Assembly: GCA_013398055.1 (NCBI GenBank)
Contig: VZRS01010750.1
Span: 806,001-870,000 of the forward strand
Origin: Ifrita kowaldi
Taxonomy: Eukaryota; Chordata; Aves; Passeriformes; Cinclosomatidae
DNA length: 64,000 bases
Direction: 5' to 3'
Position numbers and translations under genes: made by a program. Each line of letters begins with the position of its first letter. The stretch's first letter is position 1. Positions 42,101-49,150 of this stretch are shown one piece after another. The notes beneath the pieces are model-generated. The model saw nothing but the letters and a program-made list of their open reading frames with translations, was not told where the DNA came from and did no database searches.

Positions 42101-45100
42101 CTTTTGGGTTTCTAGATCTCAAGGCAGAGAATTAATTCCAAGATATTTCACAGTGAAGGCCAGAGGATCTCTCTCTCTTCTCAGTGTACTTTTAAATCTC
42201 AATCGCCATTTCCACTAGCTTCCCTTGAATTTGGTGGGACAAAACACAAGTTCCCGAAAACCAGGGCTTTAGTGGAGAGTGTCCCACTGACCACGTTTAT
42301 TCAGAATGTAGCATCAGACCTGTGTTGTTGTTTTGTTCCTATGCACACCCCAGAACTCATGCTTGCTCTTTGCAAGCAAGAATCTTTTTACATACCTGTC
42401 CTGCTTGGTGAGATTGCTCCAGTTGCACTATCAATCTGGAAAAGCATTTCATCATAAGGGTTGGGGAAATGATGGAGAATGCTATATGACAGCTGTGCAT
42501 GGGGAGTTGTAGGATCATCACGGTCAGTGGCATGGACGTACATGAAGGGCTTGCCTGTTTGGATTGGAGAAAAAACAGTGGTAAAAGAAGAGACTGAACC
42601 TCAACAGATAATCCATTCAAGCAGAGCTCTCAAGCCAGGAAGGCAACTTATGGGGAGCTACCATTGTTCCATAATGCATCTCTCATGGGAAGCCATATGT
42701 AGAGGTTACACTGCTGTATGCCATCCCACAATCAACCCTCCACCAGCTCTGCTTAGTAGGATCACAAGAGGTGTGAAGACCAGTTGATGAAGAAAGTGAC
42801 AGAGTTAAATCAGCAGAGAGCTATCTATCACACAAGGGTGCCTGAACTCAGAATTCAGCTCACTGGTGTCTCTCTTTAAGGCCACTTTGCAGTTCTTACA
42901 CTAATCAGTTTAACCCAAAACACCTTGATAAAAGTGGCATACGGCCTGCGACACAGATATAATTAAAGAGCAATCATACAGTGAAAAGAAAATGGAAATA
43001 CATGGTAATGTAACTCAACTTTTACCTTTTGAGCACCAGCGCAACATTCAAAATCTTTTTGACTTGGATGCAGTTAAGAATACAATCATATGCTTCAGAA
43101 TGATTTTCTGGTCCCATGGAGGTTTATATGCACATGCTTTAGCAAAAGTTTCTTGTTGAGTCCATAGTTACAGCGATAACAGCTGTATGAGTCCTTAGTT
43201 TCATCTCCAAGACATAAGTCTCAAATTGCTCTTTGATACTTGCATGACTCCTGGACCGGATCACTGCAATCCATAGTCTAAGACTCTTCTAAATGCTGAG
43301 GTTCAGCCCATGTTCTAGGAAGCATCAGTCATGGTGAGCACATACCCCATATCTGTCCTGGCACTTTATTTCACAGATATGTAAAGATTCACATAGTTTT
43401 AGCATTCCCTTTCTCTATAGTCTTTGGTAGCCTTTAAATTTTAAACCCCTTCTAGCATAAGGGAGCTGTTTTCAGTGCAATGGAGAGAGCAGCCATATTT
43501 GCCTGTTAAGTGATGGTTGCAAAAAGTGCTAAAAATATTTCTGATTGCACTCATCCGTTATACACCACATAGTGGTCACCTCTTTGCCCTTTCATTATAT
43601 TATAGAGGCTTTCATTCTGATTTTGTAGAGTCCTATGGGAAGGAATACTGATCATTTTCCAGCTTATATAGCACCCACTTTACCTTCCTGCTTAATTTAC
43701 CTACCTTCCTATTACTGATAATATTTAATTATGGTGATAATTACCTGGACGGGAGTTCTGCCTCACTACTCCAGAGTACCTTGTCTGGTCAAATTCTGGT
43801 GGGTTGTCATTGATATCCTCCACATTTATTTTAACAGCATATGGACCTTTAACTACTTTTCCACTTTCATCCAGACTTTCCACCTGGTTTGGAAAAAAAG
43901 GAACAGCAAAGAAATATTTTCATGCACGTAAGTTAAAAGGCATAAATTAATATCAGGATGTCAAATGCCAGGTCATTCTCACTGTGATTCAAATCTGGTG
44001 AGAGCCATCACTGGGTAGCTCCACATACAAGGACAAATTTGCCACTGTAGCTCCCTGACAAAAATTTGCAACAGTATATAATGCCAACAAAATAAAATAA
44101 CCCACTCCTGCTTCTGATGACACCTTTCAGAGGACAATTTCCCACTTCCAGTTTCAGCAGAGTGCTTGTATTTTTGCACAACTTAGAATTTATGTTTTTC
44201 TTTAAACAGAATTATATACTTTCTAACAAACAAGGAGAAAAGCCAACATGATATAGCATTTATAACTAATTGCTATTATATATCAGGTAAATAGCTTGAG
44301 ATAAGGGTTAGTAAAGAAAAATTAATTCTTTTTTCTAATTACTTTTTTCCAAACAATTTGACTCATTTTACAGCCTTCTTTAAAGTACCAAGTATATATC
44401 TGTCACACTTCATTTTGTTTGCACATAACAGATAAAATAATGATTATTTGTGCCTAACCAAGCATAATTTTTTTGTTTTGTCATCACTTCTTCTTTATAA
44501 ATTATCCACATGCTTAGGGTTATTACCTTCTGGGCCTAGAAAATTGTCCTCTCTAATTCCAATCCAAGGGTGCTTTAGAGCTGAGAACATGAAACCATGA
44601 AACCTGAAGTGTTAGACTTTAGAAAGACAGCTAAGTCTGGCTAAAAGAATCATCATGTACTTTGTCTGTTCAGATACTGATCCTCTCATGATCATCTCTT
44701 TCTCAGCTGCTAGTGCCTCAGGAAAAGACAATACCATTTCTGACATAGTTGAAGAGCCCAAGGCTATACTAAGACCCAAAGACTGCCTATCCACTGCCCC
44801 ATTCTCAATACTGTTTACACTAGTGAGATCCTCATGAAAAGGGTATAATAGCACGCAAAGTTTTTCATCTCTTAGAGTCCAACACCTGCCAAACAGCTTT
44901 CTGCTGTTATCTGACAGAGGTTAGATCTGTGCCTCTCTGCCTAAATGTCTTTTACTCACACTGTTTCACAGAGTCACAGAATATTCTGACTTGGAAGTGA
45001 CCCACAAGGATCATCAAGTCCAACCCTGAAGTGAATGGCCCATACAGGGATAAAACCTTGGCATTATTAGCACCATGCTCTAACCAACTGAGCTAATCTC

Positions 45101-48100
45101 AGTTTGTCACCAGATATATTATAAGCTTTCTAAATGATTACATTAGTTTATTTTTCCACTCCAGACATGGAATTCACCCTATCAGTCTTCAGGGATAACA
45201 AGAGAAACTCATTCATGAGGTTAGATTTTGCTTCCAGTCAAGTATTCCAGTCATATTAGGAGAGTTAAAGGGTTGGTGTTGGCATCACAATTTTTGTTTT
45301 CTCCACATCGTCTTCCTCTGCAAAGGAGCATTCTCCTGTTCAGTCTTTCAGAACTACAAAACCATATGTCTTCCAGCAAATCTCAACATTAAAAATGAAA
45401 AAGCTGCCTGTAAACTTAGGCAAAATAAAGAATTTGAAATTTCAACAGGTTTCTATTAATATCAGGTTTACCAAAAGAGGATGAATGTGAATACTTCTCC
45501 CTTCCTATTTTTCACTGAGTTTTTACCTGCAGGTTGTGCACTTGCTTGGTCTCCCAGTCCAGAGACCCATTGATATACAGGATGCCTGACTTCGGCTCAA
45601 TGTCAATAATTCCAGCTTTTTCACCAGAGACTCTGAAACTCACAGCAGGTGGCTCAAGTGTGAACTACAATGGCAAAAAAAAACAAAGGGAAAAATCGTA
45701 ATTTTTTTCAGCATTTTCACCATAATAAAAATAATTTCATGCCTTTGTGACTTTTAAAATCTATTGCAAGCAGTGTGTTTGGCTGGGAGAATGATATTCC
45801 AAGAGTCTGCTCAAACAAATCTGCTCTTTTCTGATTCTCAACAGAGGAGTTTTCACATTATTTCCTGAATGCTGCAAGAAATCCCAACTGCAGTTTGTTT
45901 CCAAAGCAAACGTCTGCTTAGGACAGGGCTTTGTCTGAGCACAGGAATGGAAAAAAATGACACACATCCTCCATTTGCCTGAGAGCTGGATCTGTCCTTC
46001 TGTGGTTATGGCTTTGGGAGGAAAACCTCAGAGTCAAAGGAAAATGATGACACAAGTTACATGGAAAGAAATTCTCTAGGAATGCTGATTTTATTAATCC
46101 CTGTCTTAGGATATCCTCTTAAAAATGTATTTGAGGGGGGGTTGTCTCTTGCTCTTTGCATGTAGACTCTTGAATTCCCAGAGAGAGGAATTAAAAATTA
46201 ATTTCAGATCCTCTCAGGGGACTGTTCTTCCCACCAGCACAGAGGACTACACTCCGTATGTGGTCTCTGTGTGCAGGCTACGGGGTCTTTGACCAGAGTG
46301 GATAACACGAGACACTTGATTACCTGGTGAAGGATGCGTGGACCCCCTCCTTCTTGAACAGAGAAGTCCATGTCCCTCAGAGGCCCACTTACAAGCAGGC
46401 CCTCCAGATTAAGCCACATAGCCTGTGAGAGAGAGAGAGAGAGGGATGAAGGAAAGCAGCTGAGGGATGTCTGCTGTCACCACATACAAACAGCAGCTCT
46501 CCACCACTGAGCCTCCTGCAAGTTATTTAGAAGAATGGTAGAGACTCTCCCAGGTTTGCACTGAACATCTCCAGGTTCTTTAGTGTACATAATTTTTAAA
46601 AGCAGTGTGATTTATTAATTAATTTGAGAATGAAGACTTGTGCCCTGCCCTTTTCTGACCACTACATAATTAAATGAGATTGGATCTACCTTCAAGAGCA
46701 AACAGAAGGAGAAAATAGACGAATGTAGACTAAGAGCAAAAAGGGAATTCATAAAATTATTTCTGGATCACCTCTGTGTCCCCAATAGGACCATCCACAT
46801 CCCATCCAGAAGCCACAAAATCCTGTGACAACAAGTGCATCTGGAAACTGAACATCACACCTGGGGATGGGGAGGAGCTGTGGCTGAACCTTTCGTAATT
46901 TCCCCAGTAAATTCAAATGTTTTTTCGGTATGGGAATGAGGTGGCCCTCCCTGGGTCCCCTGTGCCATCCCCCTCAATGCCACAGCCATCTGGGCAAGCC
47001 ACTTGAGCCCTGTGCTTTCACAGCAATTGCAAGTAAAGGTAAACCACAGAGAGAACAAACATGTCCTTCTGATCTTTGGCTTTTACCTGATGGCAAAAAT
47101 GTCATACAAACCTGTCTCAGCCTCTGTTTTCTTCCTAACAGCTAGCAGTGTCTTAACATCATGAGTTTTATCACCGCACATTCCCCAGTGTCCAAAGACC
47201 TCCACACTCCTGCCCTAATATTTCAGGGCTGTTCTTGCTTCCAACAAAAAAGCAAAGCAAAAATCAGCCTCTCAGGGCAGCCTTTGCACACAAGAAAATT
47301 CACACTGTGGTTCAGATAATTGACCTGTTTCTTCAAAGGCCAGACCAAGCCCCCCCAAATTCCCTCTCTTCACCTCCTATCTTGACAACACCGAGGAGCT
47401 GCCTGTCAGAATTAGAGCTCCTTTACCTGGCTACACAGGTAAAATTTTTTCTCTTCCACAGTAAAAATTAATTTATTTTACTTTACAAATTGAGCATACT
47501 ATTGCCACCCTGTCCATCACCCCACAGAGTTGAGTGTGTGTTCTCTGCTGCATGACTTTTCCCCTGGACTTGATCCTATTGCTGCTGGGACAGCTATTCA
47601 GTCTCTCACAGAAAAGCACAATCTGCATATTACCAAGGGAAAGCTTAATTCTGCCTATGACAAAAACACAGCTAAGTTCAGCACAATTTACCCTAAAGCA
47701 CTGTTCTCTGTGTGTATGTCACAAGTGGTGTTTCAATAATTCCATATTCCTCTTAATAATAGCCAGAGATTCTGCCTCCCTCGCCTACAAGACAGGAAAA
47801 GCAGAGAGCTGGGGAAGGAGAGGGAGGGATGCTAGTGAACACTAGTGTCAGCAGAAGAATATCAAGAAATGCCATCTGATAGTTATGCATCCAGGAAAAA
47901 TCACTTTGCAGCTACCTTTTAATATTTTGCCAAATGCTGACTGCTGGCCTCTGCCAGGACCCTGAATCTGACCTACTATGGCTATTCCCATGTCACACAG
48001 GTTGGCACAGCCTGGCTCCTGGAGGCTTCTCCCAGGGCCATTTTGTGGACAGGTTTTGCTTTATCACGTTCCCTGCCATGGAGGAACAAAGGCTGATGCT

Positions 48101-49125
48101 GTAAAACCCAACAAGTTCAAAGTGCAGTCTATGAAGCAAGTCAGCAATACCACTTCTGTCGATTAAAATTACTTTATGTGGACCATAAATATCTCCAAAC
48201 ATATTTCTACAGCATGAATCACTACTCAGGAGCTTGAAGGAGGAAGAGGCTTTACCTCTTGGCCCATATCCATTGGCATCCCTTCTGAAGATGGCTGCAA
48301 TTCCTGCAGAGTGGCTTCATGGGGGGGCCAGCACTGCCACAAGCAGCTCCTCGTGAAATGGGAAGGGAAAAGGAGGTGCTCACTCACCCCTCAAGGTCTC
48401 CATATTCTGAGACATTTTTTACTGAACTTGAATTTGACTCATTTTTTCAATCTTTTCTGCTAATTTCAATTGTGAAGTAGAAGTCACCACTGCTGTAGCC
48501 TTTAAAACATCAGTAAATCTATTGAATTTAATACATAAGGTCCATAAAGAGTGTAATTAATACATTTCATTTCCAGAAAATCCTTTGAAAAGGGATTCAC
48601 ATAGACCAGATAAGGAGGATACATATTCAATATGAAGTTTAAACTACGAGCTGTTATGTGACTTAGAAAACATTTAATATGACAGCACATGTATGGATTA
48701 TAATGCAGAACACATGATACTGATGTCTTCACTATTTGGTGATTTGTTGCAGTATTTTTAAATCTTTAATAGCATGAAATTCATGTATTGGAAACAGTGA
48801 CGTCTAAAGAGGAAGCAGAAGAGGCACCATAAGGAAATTAGTGACTTCTAGGATTTTTAAAGTTTTTTTTCCCCTTATGACTGAGATTTCTTCTTAGCTT
48901 CCTGTGGGGTCACACAGATGTGCCAGGGACACACTCCCACACCCAGAGTTACAGCTGCTCTGCTGGCACCACTGCCAGCCTGACCTACGGGCTGGCACAC
49001 CCCATGGATTAGAGCTCAGAGGCTCGCAGGCAACCTTTGCTGTTTGCTCTCAGATAAACAAAGGAAAACCTGTAACTCACCGAGTGAATGAGAAGCAGAA
49101 ATTGAAGTCCACACAGCTTAAGCAT
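26659..49125 (-). CDS. CDH17: Cadherin-17 (LI-cadherin), complete 17-exon coding region
   Basis: This is a calcium-dependent cell-adhesion protein of the 7D-cadherin family, known mainly from the lateral membrane of intestinal epithelium. Joining the 17 coding exons listed separately (49125 down to 26659) gives 2502 nt, or 833 residues plus TAA, with every splice phase compatible. Layout: signal peptide about 1-24; cadherin repeats EC1-EC7 about 25-775; transmembrane helix about 786-807; cytoplasmic tail 808-833. Linker motifs seen are DINDNPP (117-123), DINDNPP (331-337), DINDQIP (440-446), VDEPP (559-563) and DVNDN (658-662). The EC2/EC3 junction has SLWKAP instead of a DxNDN motif, as in mammalian CDH17. 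The tail is too short for a beta-catenin site, as expected for 7D cadherins. The sister gene CDH16 is the only close alternative. The DINDQIPIFEKSD block, the overall length and the tail favour CDH17. Exon calls are by eye, without a transcript. Confidence 0.96.
27100..27125 (+). repeat. Dinucleotide microsatellite (AT)n in CDH17 intron 17
   Basis: About 12 perfect AT repeats within the last intron of CDH17, well away from both splice sites. Confidence 0.97.
27631..27747 (-). CDS. CDH17: CDH17 exon 17: membrane-proximal stalk and start of transmembrane helix
   Basis: 117 nt, phase 1 to 1, acceptor TTTGCAG, donor ATTG|GTAAGT. It encodes a cysteine-bearing stalk (SICKCSSENSCF) and the first half of the membrane helix (GQAIGILVGVLLIIG, residues 785-799). 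The cysteine pattern resembles FCSCVEGSCF in human. Intron 17 (26766-27630) contains an AT-dinucleotide repeat. Confidence 0.95.
27854..27970 (-). CDS. CDH17: CDH17 exon 16: EC7
   Basis: 117 nt, phase 1 to 1, acceptor CTTACAG, donor AAAG|GTATTC. It encodes THAYLSPKHANFEEKEYNVP and NDNGKPPLENKV, matching the FEEREYVVLIRINDGGRPPL block of human CDH17. The junction with exon 15 makes an NAT glycosylation sequon. The next intron is only 106 bp (27748-27853). Confidence 0.96.
29658..29723 (+). repeat. Imperfect tandem duplication, about 33 bp, two copies
   Basis: 'ttctcaacagcctattt...tacatgg' is followed by 'ttctcaacaacctattt...tacatgg'. The copies differ by one substitution and by the length of the T-run. 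In CDH17 intron 15, just downstream of exon 15. Confidence 0.9.
29833..30069 (-). CDS. CDH17: CDH17 exon 15: EC6/EC7
   Basis: 237 nt, phase 1 to 1, acceptor TCGACAG, donor AACG|GTAAGC. It encodes FLILHLRDVNDNHPQLATDY, then the EC7 stretch PAFFCYPVSGGEK and a C-terminal NNWEIS. The DVNDN linker is kept. Intron 15 (27971-29832) has a short tandem duplication near 29.7 kb and T-homopolymers. Confidence 0.96.
30986..31116 (-). CDS. CDH17: CDH17 exon 14: EC6 with EGD in place of RGD
   Basis: 131 nt, phase 2 to 1, acceptor TCCAAAG, donor CAAA|GTAAGT. It encodes YSLEGDVRKWLRIDSATG and LLDREQEEMYSVEV. At residues 602-604 the sequence is EGD (GAA GGT GAT). Human CDH17 has RGD there, an integrin-binding motif in repeat 6. 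Intron 14 (30070-30985) has nothing I recognise. Confidence 0.95.
32395..32446 (+). repeat. Tandem duplication, 22-bp units at 30-bp spacing
   Basis: 'ttgaggttgtgtattttggt' recurs as 'ttgaggctgtgtattttggt', with one mismatch across 22 bp and an eight-base spacer. It lies in CDH17 intron 13. Confidence 0.9.
32864..33108 (-). CDS. CDH17: CDH17 exon 13: EC5/EC6
   Basis: 245 nt, phase 0 to 2, acceptor CATCCAG, donor TACG|GTAAAA. It encodes ALDFETMPEYNLVINATN (where many cadherins have LDRE), the linker VTNVDEPPVF, and the start of EC6 ending AYDPEGDSV. Glycosylation sequons NAT and NSS are present. Intron 13 (31117-32863) includes an imperfect 30-bp tandem duplication near 32.4 kb. Confidence 0.96.
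34324..34515 (-). CDS. CDH17: CDH17 exon 12: EC5
   Basis: 64 codons, phase 0 to 0, acceptor TCTTCAG, donor AAG|GTGAAT. It encodes VTVPENIPIGTVILEIQ, then ATDGDEPATGSS, and ends GFVKINK. NNT is a potential N-glycosylation site. Intron 12 (33109-34323) holds no repeat I recognise. Confidence 0.96.
35772..35848 (-). CDS. CDH17: CDH17 exon 11: end of EC4
   Basis: 77 nt, phase 1 to 0, acceptor CATGCAG, donor GAT|GTGAGT. It encodes FQTICDVEVHVIDINDQIP followed by IFEKSD. The IDINDQIPIFEKSD stretch is identical to human CDH17 and was the clearest single identifier of the gene. Intron 11 (34516-35771) contains a GC-rich block. Confidence 0.97.
37136..37351 (-). CDS. CDH17: CDH17 exon 10: EC4
   Basis: 216 nt, phase 1 to 1, acceptor GCCACAG, donor CCAG|GTATGT. 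It encodes SHIGTVFATDMDKEDSLNSR, YIQQDTGNLHL and YSLKVLVSDPG, the body of cadherin repeat 4. Intron 10 (35849-37135) has a T-homopolymer near 36.78 kb and nothing else I recognise. Confidence 0.95.
38051..38201 (-). CDS. CDH17: CDH17 exon 9: EC3/EC4 junction, GC donor
   Basis: 151 nt, phase 0 to 1, acceptor TTGCAG. It encodes YTFFVVSKDNKGELVDKP, the calcium linker VEDINDNPPVC and the start of EC4 (VIEVQENEIG). The exon must end at 38051 to join exon 10 with no length change against human (QENEIGGSHIGT versus QENERLGNSIGT). The donor there is GGAG|GCAAGA, a GC rather than GT donor in the strong AG|GCAAG context typical of genuine GC-AG introns. Confidence 0.93.
39084..39215 (-). CDS. CDH17: CDH17 exon 8: EC3
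   Basis: 44 codons, phase 0 to 0, acceptor TTTTTTAG, donor AGT|GTAAGT. It encodes FEKEKLPRLPFSI and VTEPLDREEKDS with a canonical LDRE motif. An alternative GT four bases upstream (ATA|GTGTAA) would break the frame with exon 9, so the GTAAGT donor is used. Intron 8 (38202-39083) has nothing I recognise. Confidence 0.95.
39640..40484 (+). mobile_element. CR1 LINE fragment in CDH17 intron 7 (antisense to the gene)
   Basis: The fragment carries CR1 reverse-transcriptase 3' region sequence, broken by substitutions and frameshifts, and the CR1 3' UTR. It ends near 40484 in a degraded ATTCTATGGTTCTGTGATT tail. Readable blocks include 'caccagctgcatgaa', the 'ctgggggtcctggttgatg' segment and 'cactggaacaggctccccgg'. 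It is more diverged than the copy at 9.9 kb, so probably older. It lies in intron 7 with no effect on the flanking splice sites that I can see. Confidence 0.92.
41531..41730 (-). CDS. CDH17: CDH17 exon 7: end of EC2, start of EC3
   Basis: 200 nt, phase 1 to 0, acceptor CTCTAG, donor AAG|GTAGGG. It encodes LVVSVKDMAGM, then VRQSLWKAPPTIHIRENST. The EC2/EC3 linker lacks a DxNDN calcium motif (SLWKAP in its place), as in mammalian CDH17. NST and NIS are potential N-glycosylation sites. Intron 7 (39216-41530) contains an antisense CR1 element. Confidence 0.95.
42396..42554 (-). CDS. CDH17: CDH17 exon 6: EC2
   Basis: 159 nt, phase 1 to 1, acceptor AAACAG, donor ACAG|GTATGT. It encodes KPFMYVHATDRDDPTTPHAQ and FQIDSATGAIS, which contain the DxD and the A/G-x-I calcium and fold elements of a cadherin repeat. 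Intron 6 (41731-42395) holds nothing I recognise. Confidence 0.95.
43745..43883 (-). CDS. CDH17: CDH17 exon 5: EC1/EC2 junction
   Basis: 139 nt, phase 0 to 1, acceptor AACCAG, donor CCAG|GTAATT. It encodes VESLDESGKVVKGPY, then the calcium-linker motif VEDINDNPPEF and the start of EC2 (VVRQNSRPG, nearly identical to human). Intron 5 (42555-43744) shows no repeat that I recognise. Confidence 0.96.
44967..45104 (-). mobile_element. tRNA-Ile-derived SINE, TguSINE1-like, in CDH17 intron 4
   Basis: On the minus strand the head reads TTAGCTCAGTTGGTTAGAGC, the D-arm and A-box of a tRNA. It is followed by ATGGTGCTAATAATGCCAAG, which matches the anticodon region of tRNA-Ile(AAT), and a degenerate B-box region ending in GGGCCA. 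The body then passes into a CR1-like tail (TTGGACTTGATGATCC, TCAGAATATTCTGTGACTC). tRNA-Ile SINEs with CR1 tails are known from passerine birds. It has the same orientation as CDH17. It is not a functional tRNA gene, because the acceptor stem is not kept. Confidence 0.87.
45527..45664 (-). CDS. CDH17: CDH17 exon 4: EC1
   Basis: 46 codons, phase 0 to 0, between TTGTAG and CAG|GTAAAA. It reads FTLEPPAVSFRVSGEK through SLDWETKQVHNLQ. The SLDWET segment stands where most cadherin repeats have LDRE; human CDH17 keeps ALDRET, so the R to W change is specific to this sequence. Intron 4 (43884-45526) carries a SINE. Confidence 0.95.
46324..46422 (-). CDS. CDH17: CDH17 exon 3: end of signal peptide, start of EC1
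   Basis: 33 codons, phase 0 to 0. The exon begins AMWLNLEG and continues SGPLRDMDFSVQEGG, matching the start of the mature protein (SGPLKPMTFSIYEG in human). The acceptor CTCACAG has a polypyrimidine tract made almost entirely of a CT dinucleotide repeat (46425-46443). The donor is CACCAG then GTAATC. Intron 3 (45665-46323) contains nothing I recognise. Confidence 0.93.
46425..46443 (-). repeat. (CT)n repeat forming the exon 3 polypyrimidine tract
   Basis: On the plus strand this is GAGAGA...; in the sense of CDH17 it is a CT repeat directly before the CACAG acceptor of exon 3. It therefore doubles as a splice signal. Confidence 0.93.
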
Positions 49126-49150
49126 ACTGGAATATGCTTTTCTTCAGCTC
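49081..49150 (-). CDS. CDH17: CDH17 exon 2: 5' UTR end, start codon and signal peptide start
   Basis: The acceptor TTTGCAG precedes 49150. After 25 nt of 5' UTR the ATG at 49125-49123 starts MLKLCGLQFLLLIHS (45 coding nt, ending in phase 0), a hydrophobic signal-peptide core. The donor is TCG then GTGAGT. This start is chosen because the resulting N-terminus up to SGPL is 30 residues, against 31 in human CDH17. No other in-frame ATG lies in the exon. Intron 2 (46423-49080) holds one phase-0 candidate cryptic exon but no recognised repeat. Confidence 0.85.

Noticed and set aside
45064..45104. Possible tRNA-Ile gene on the minus strand
   Set aside because: A-box and anticodon region match, but there is no intact acceptor stem and the sequence runs directly into a CR1-like tail, so it is a SINE.
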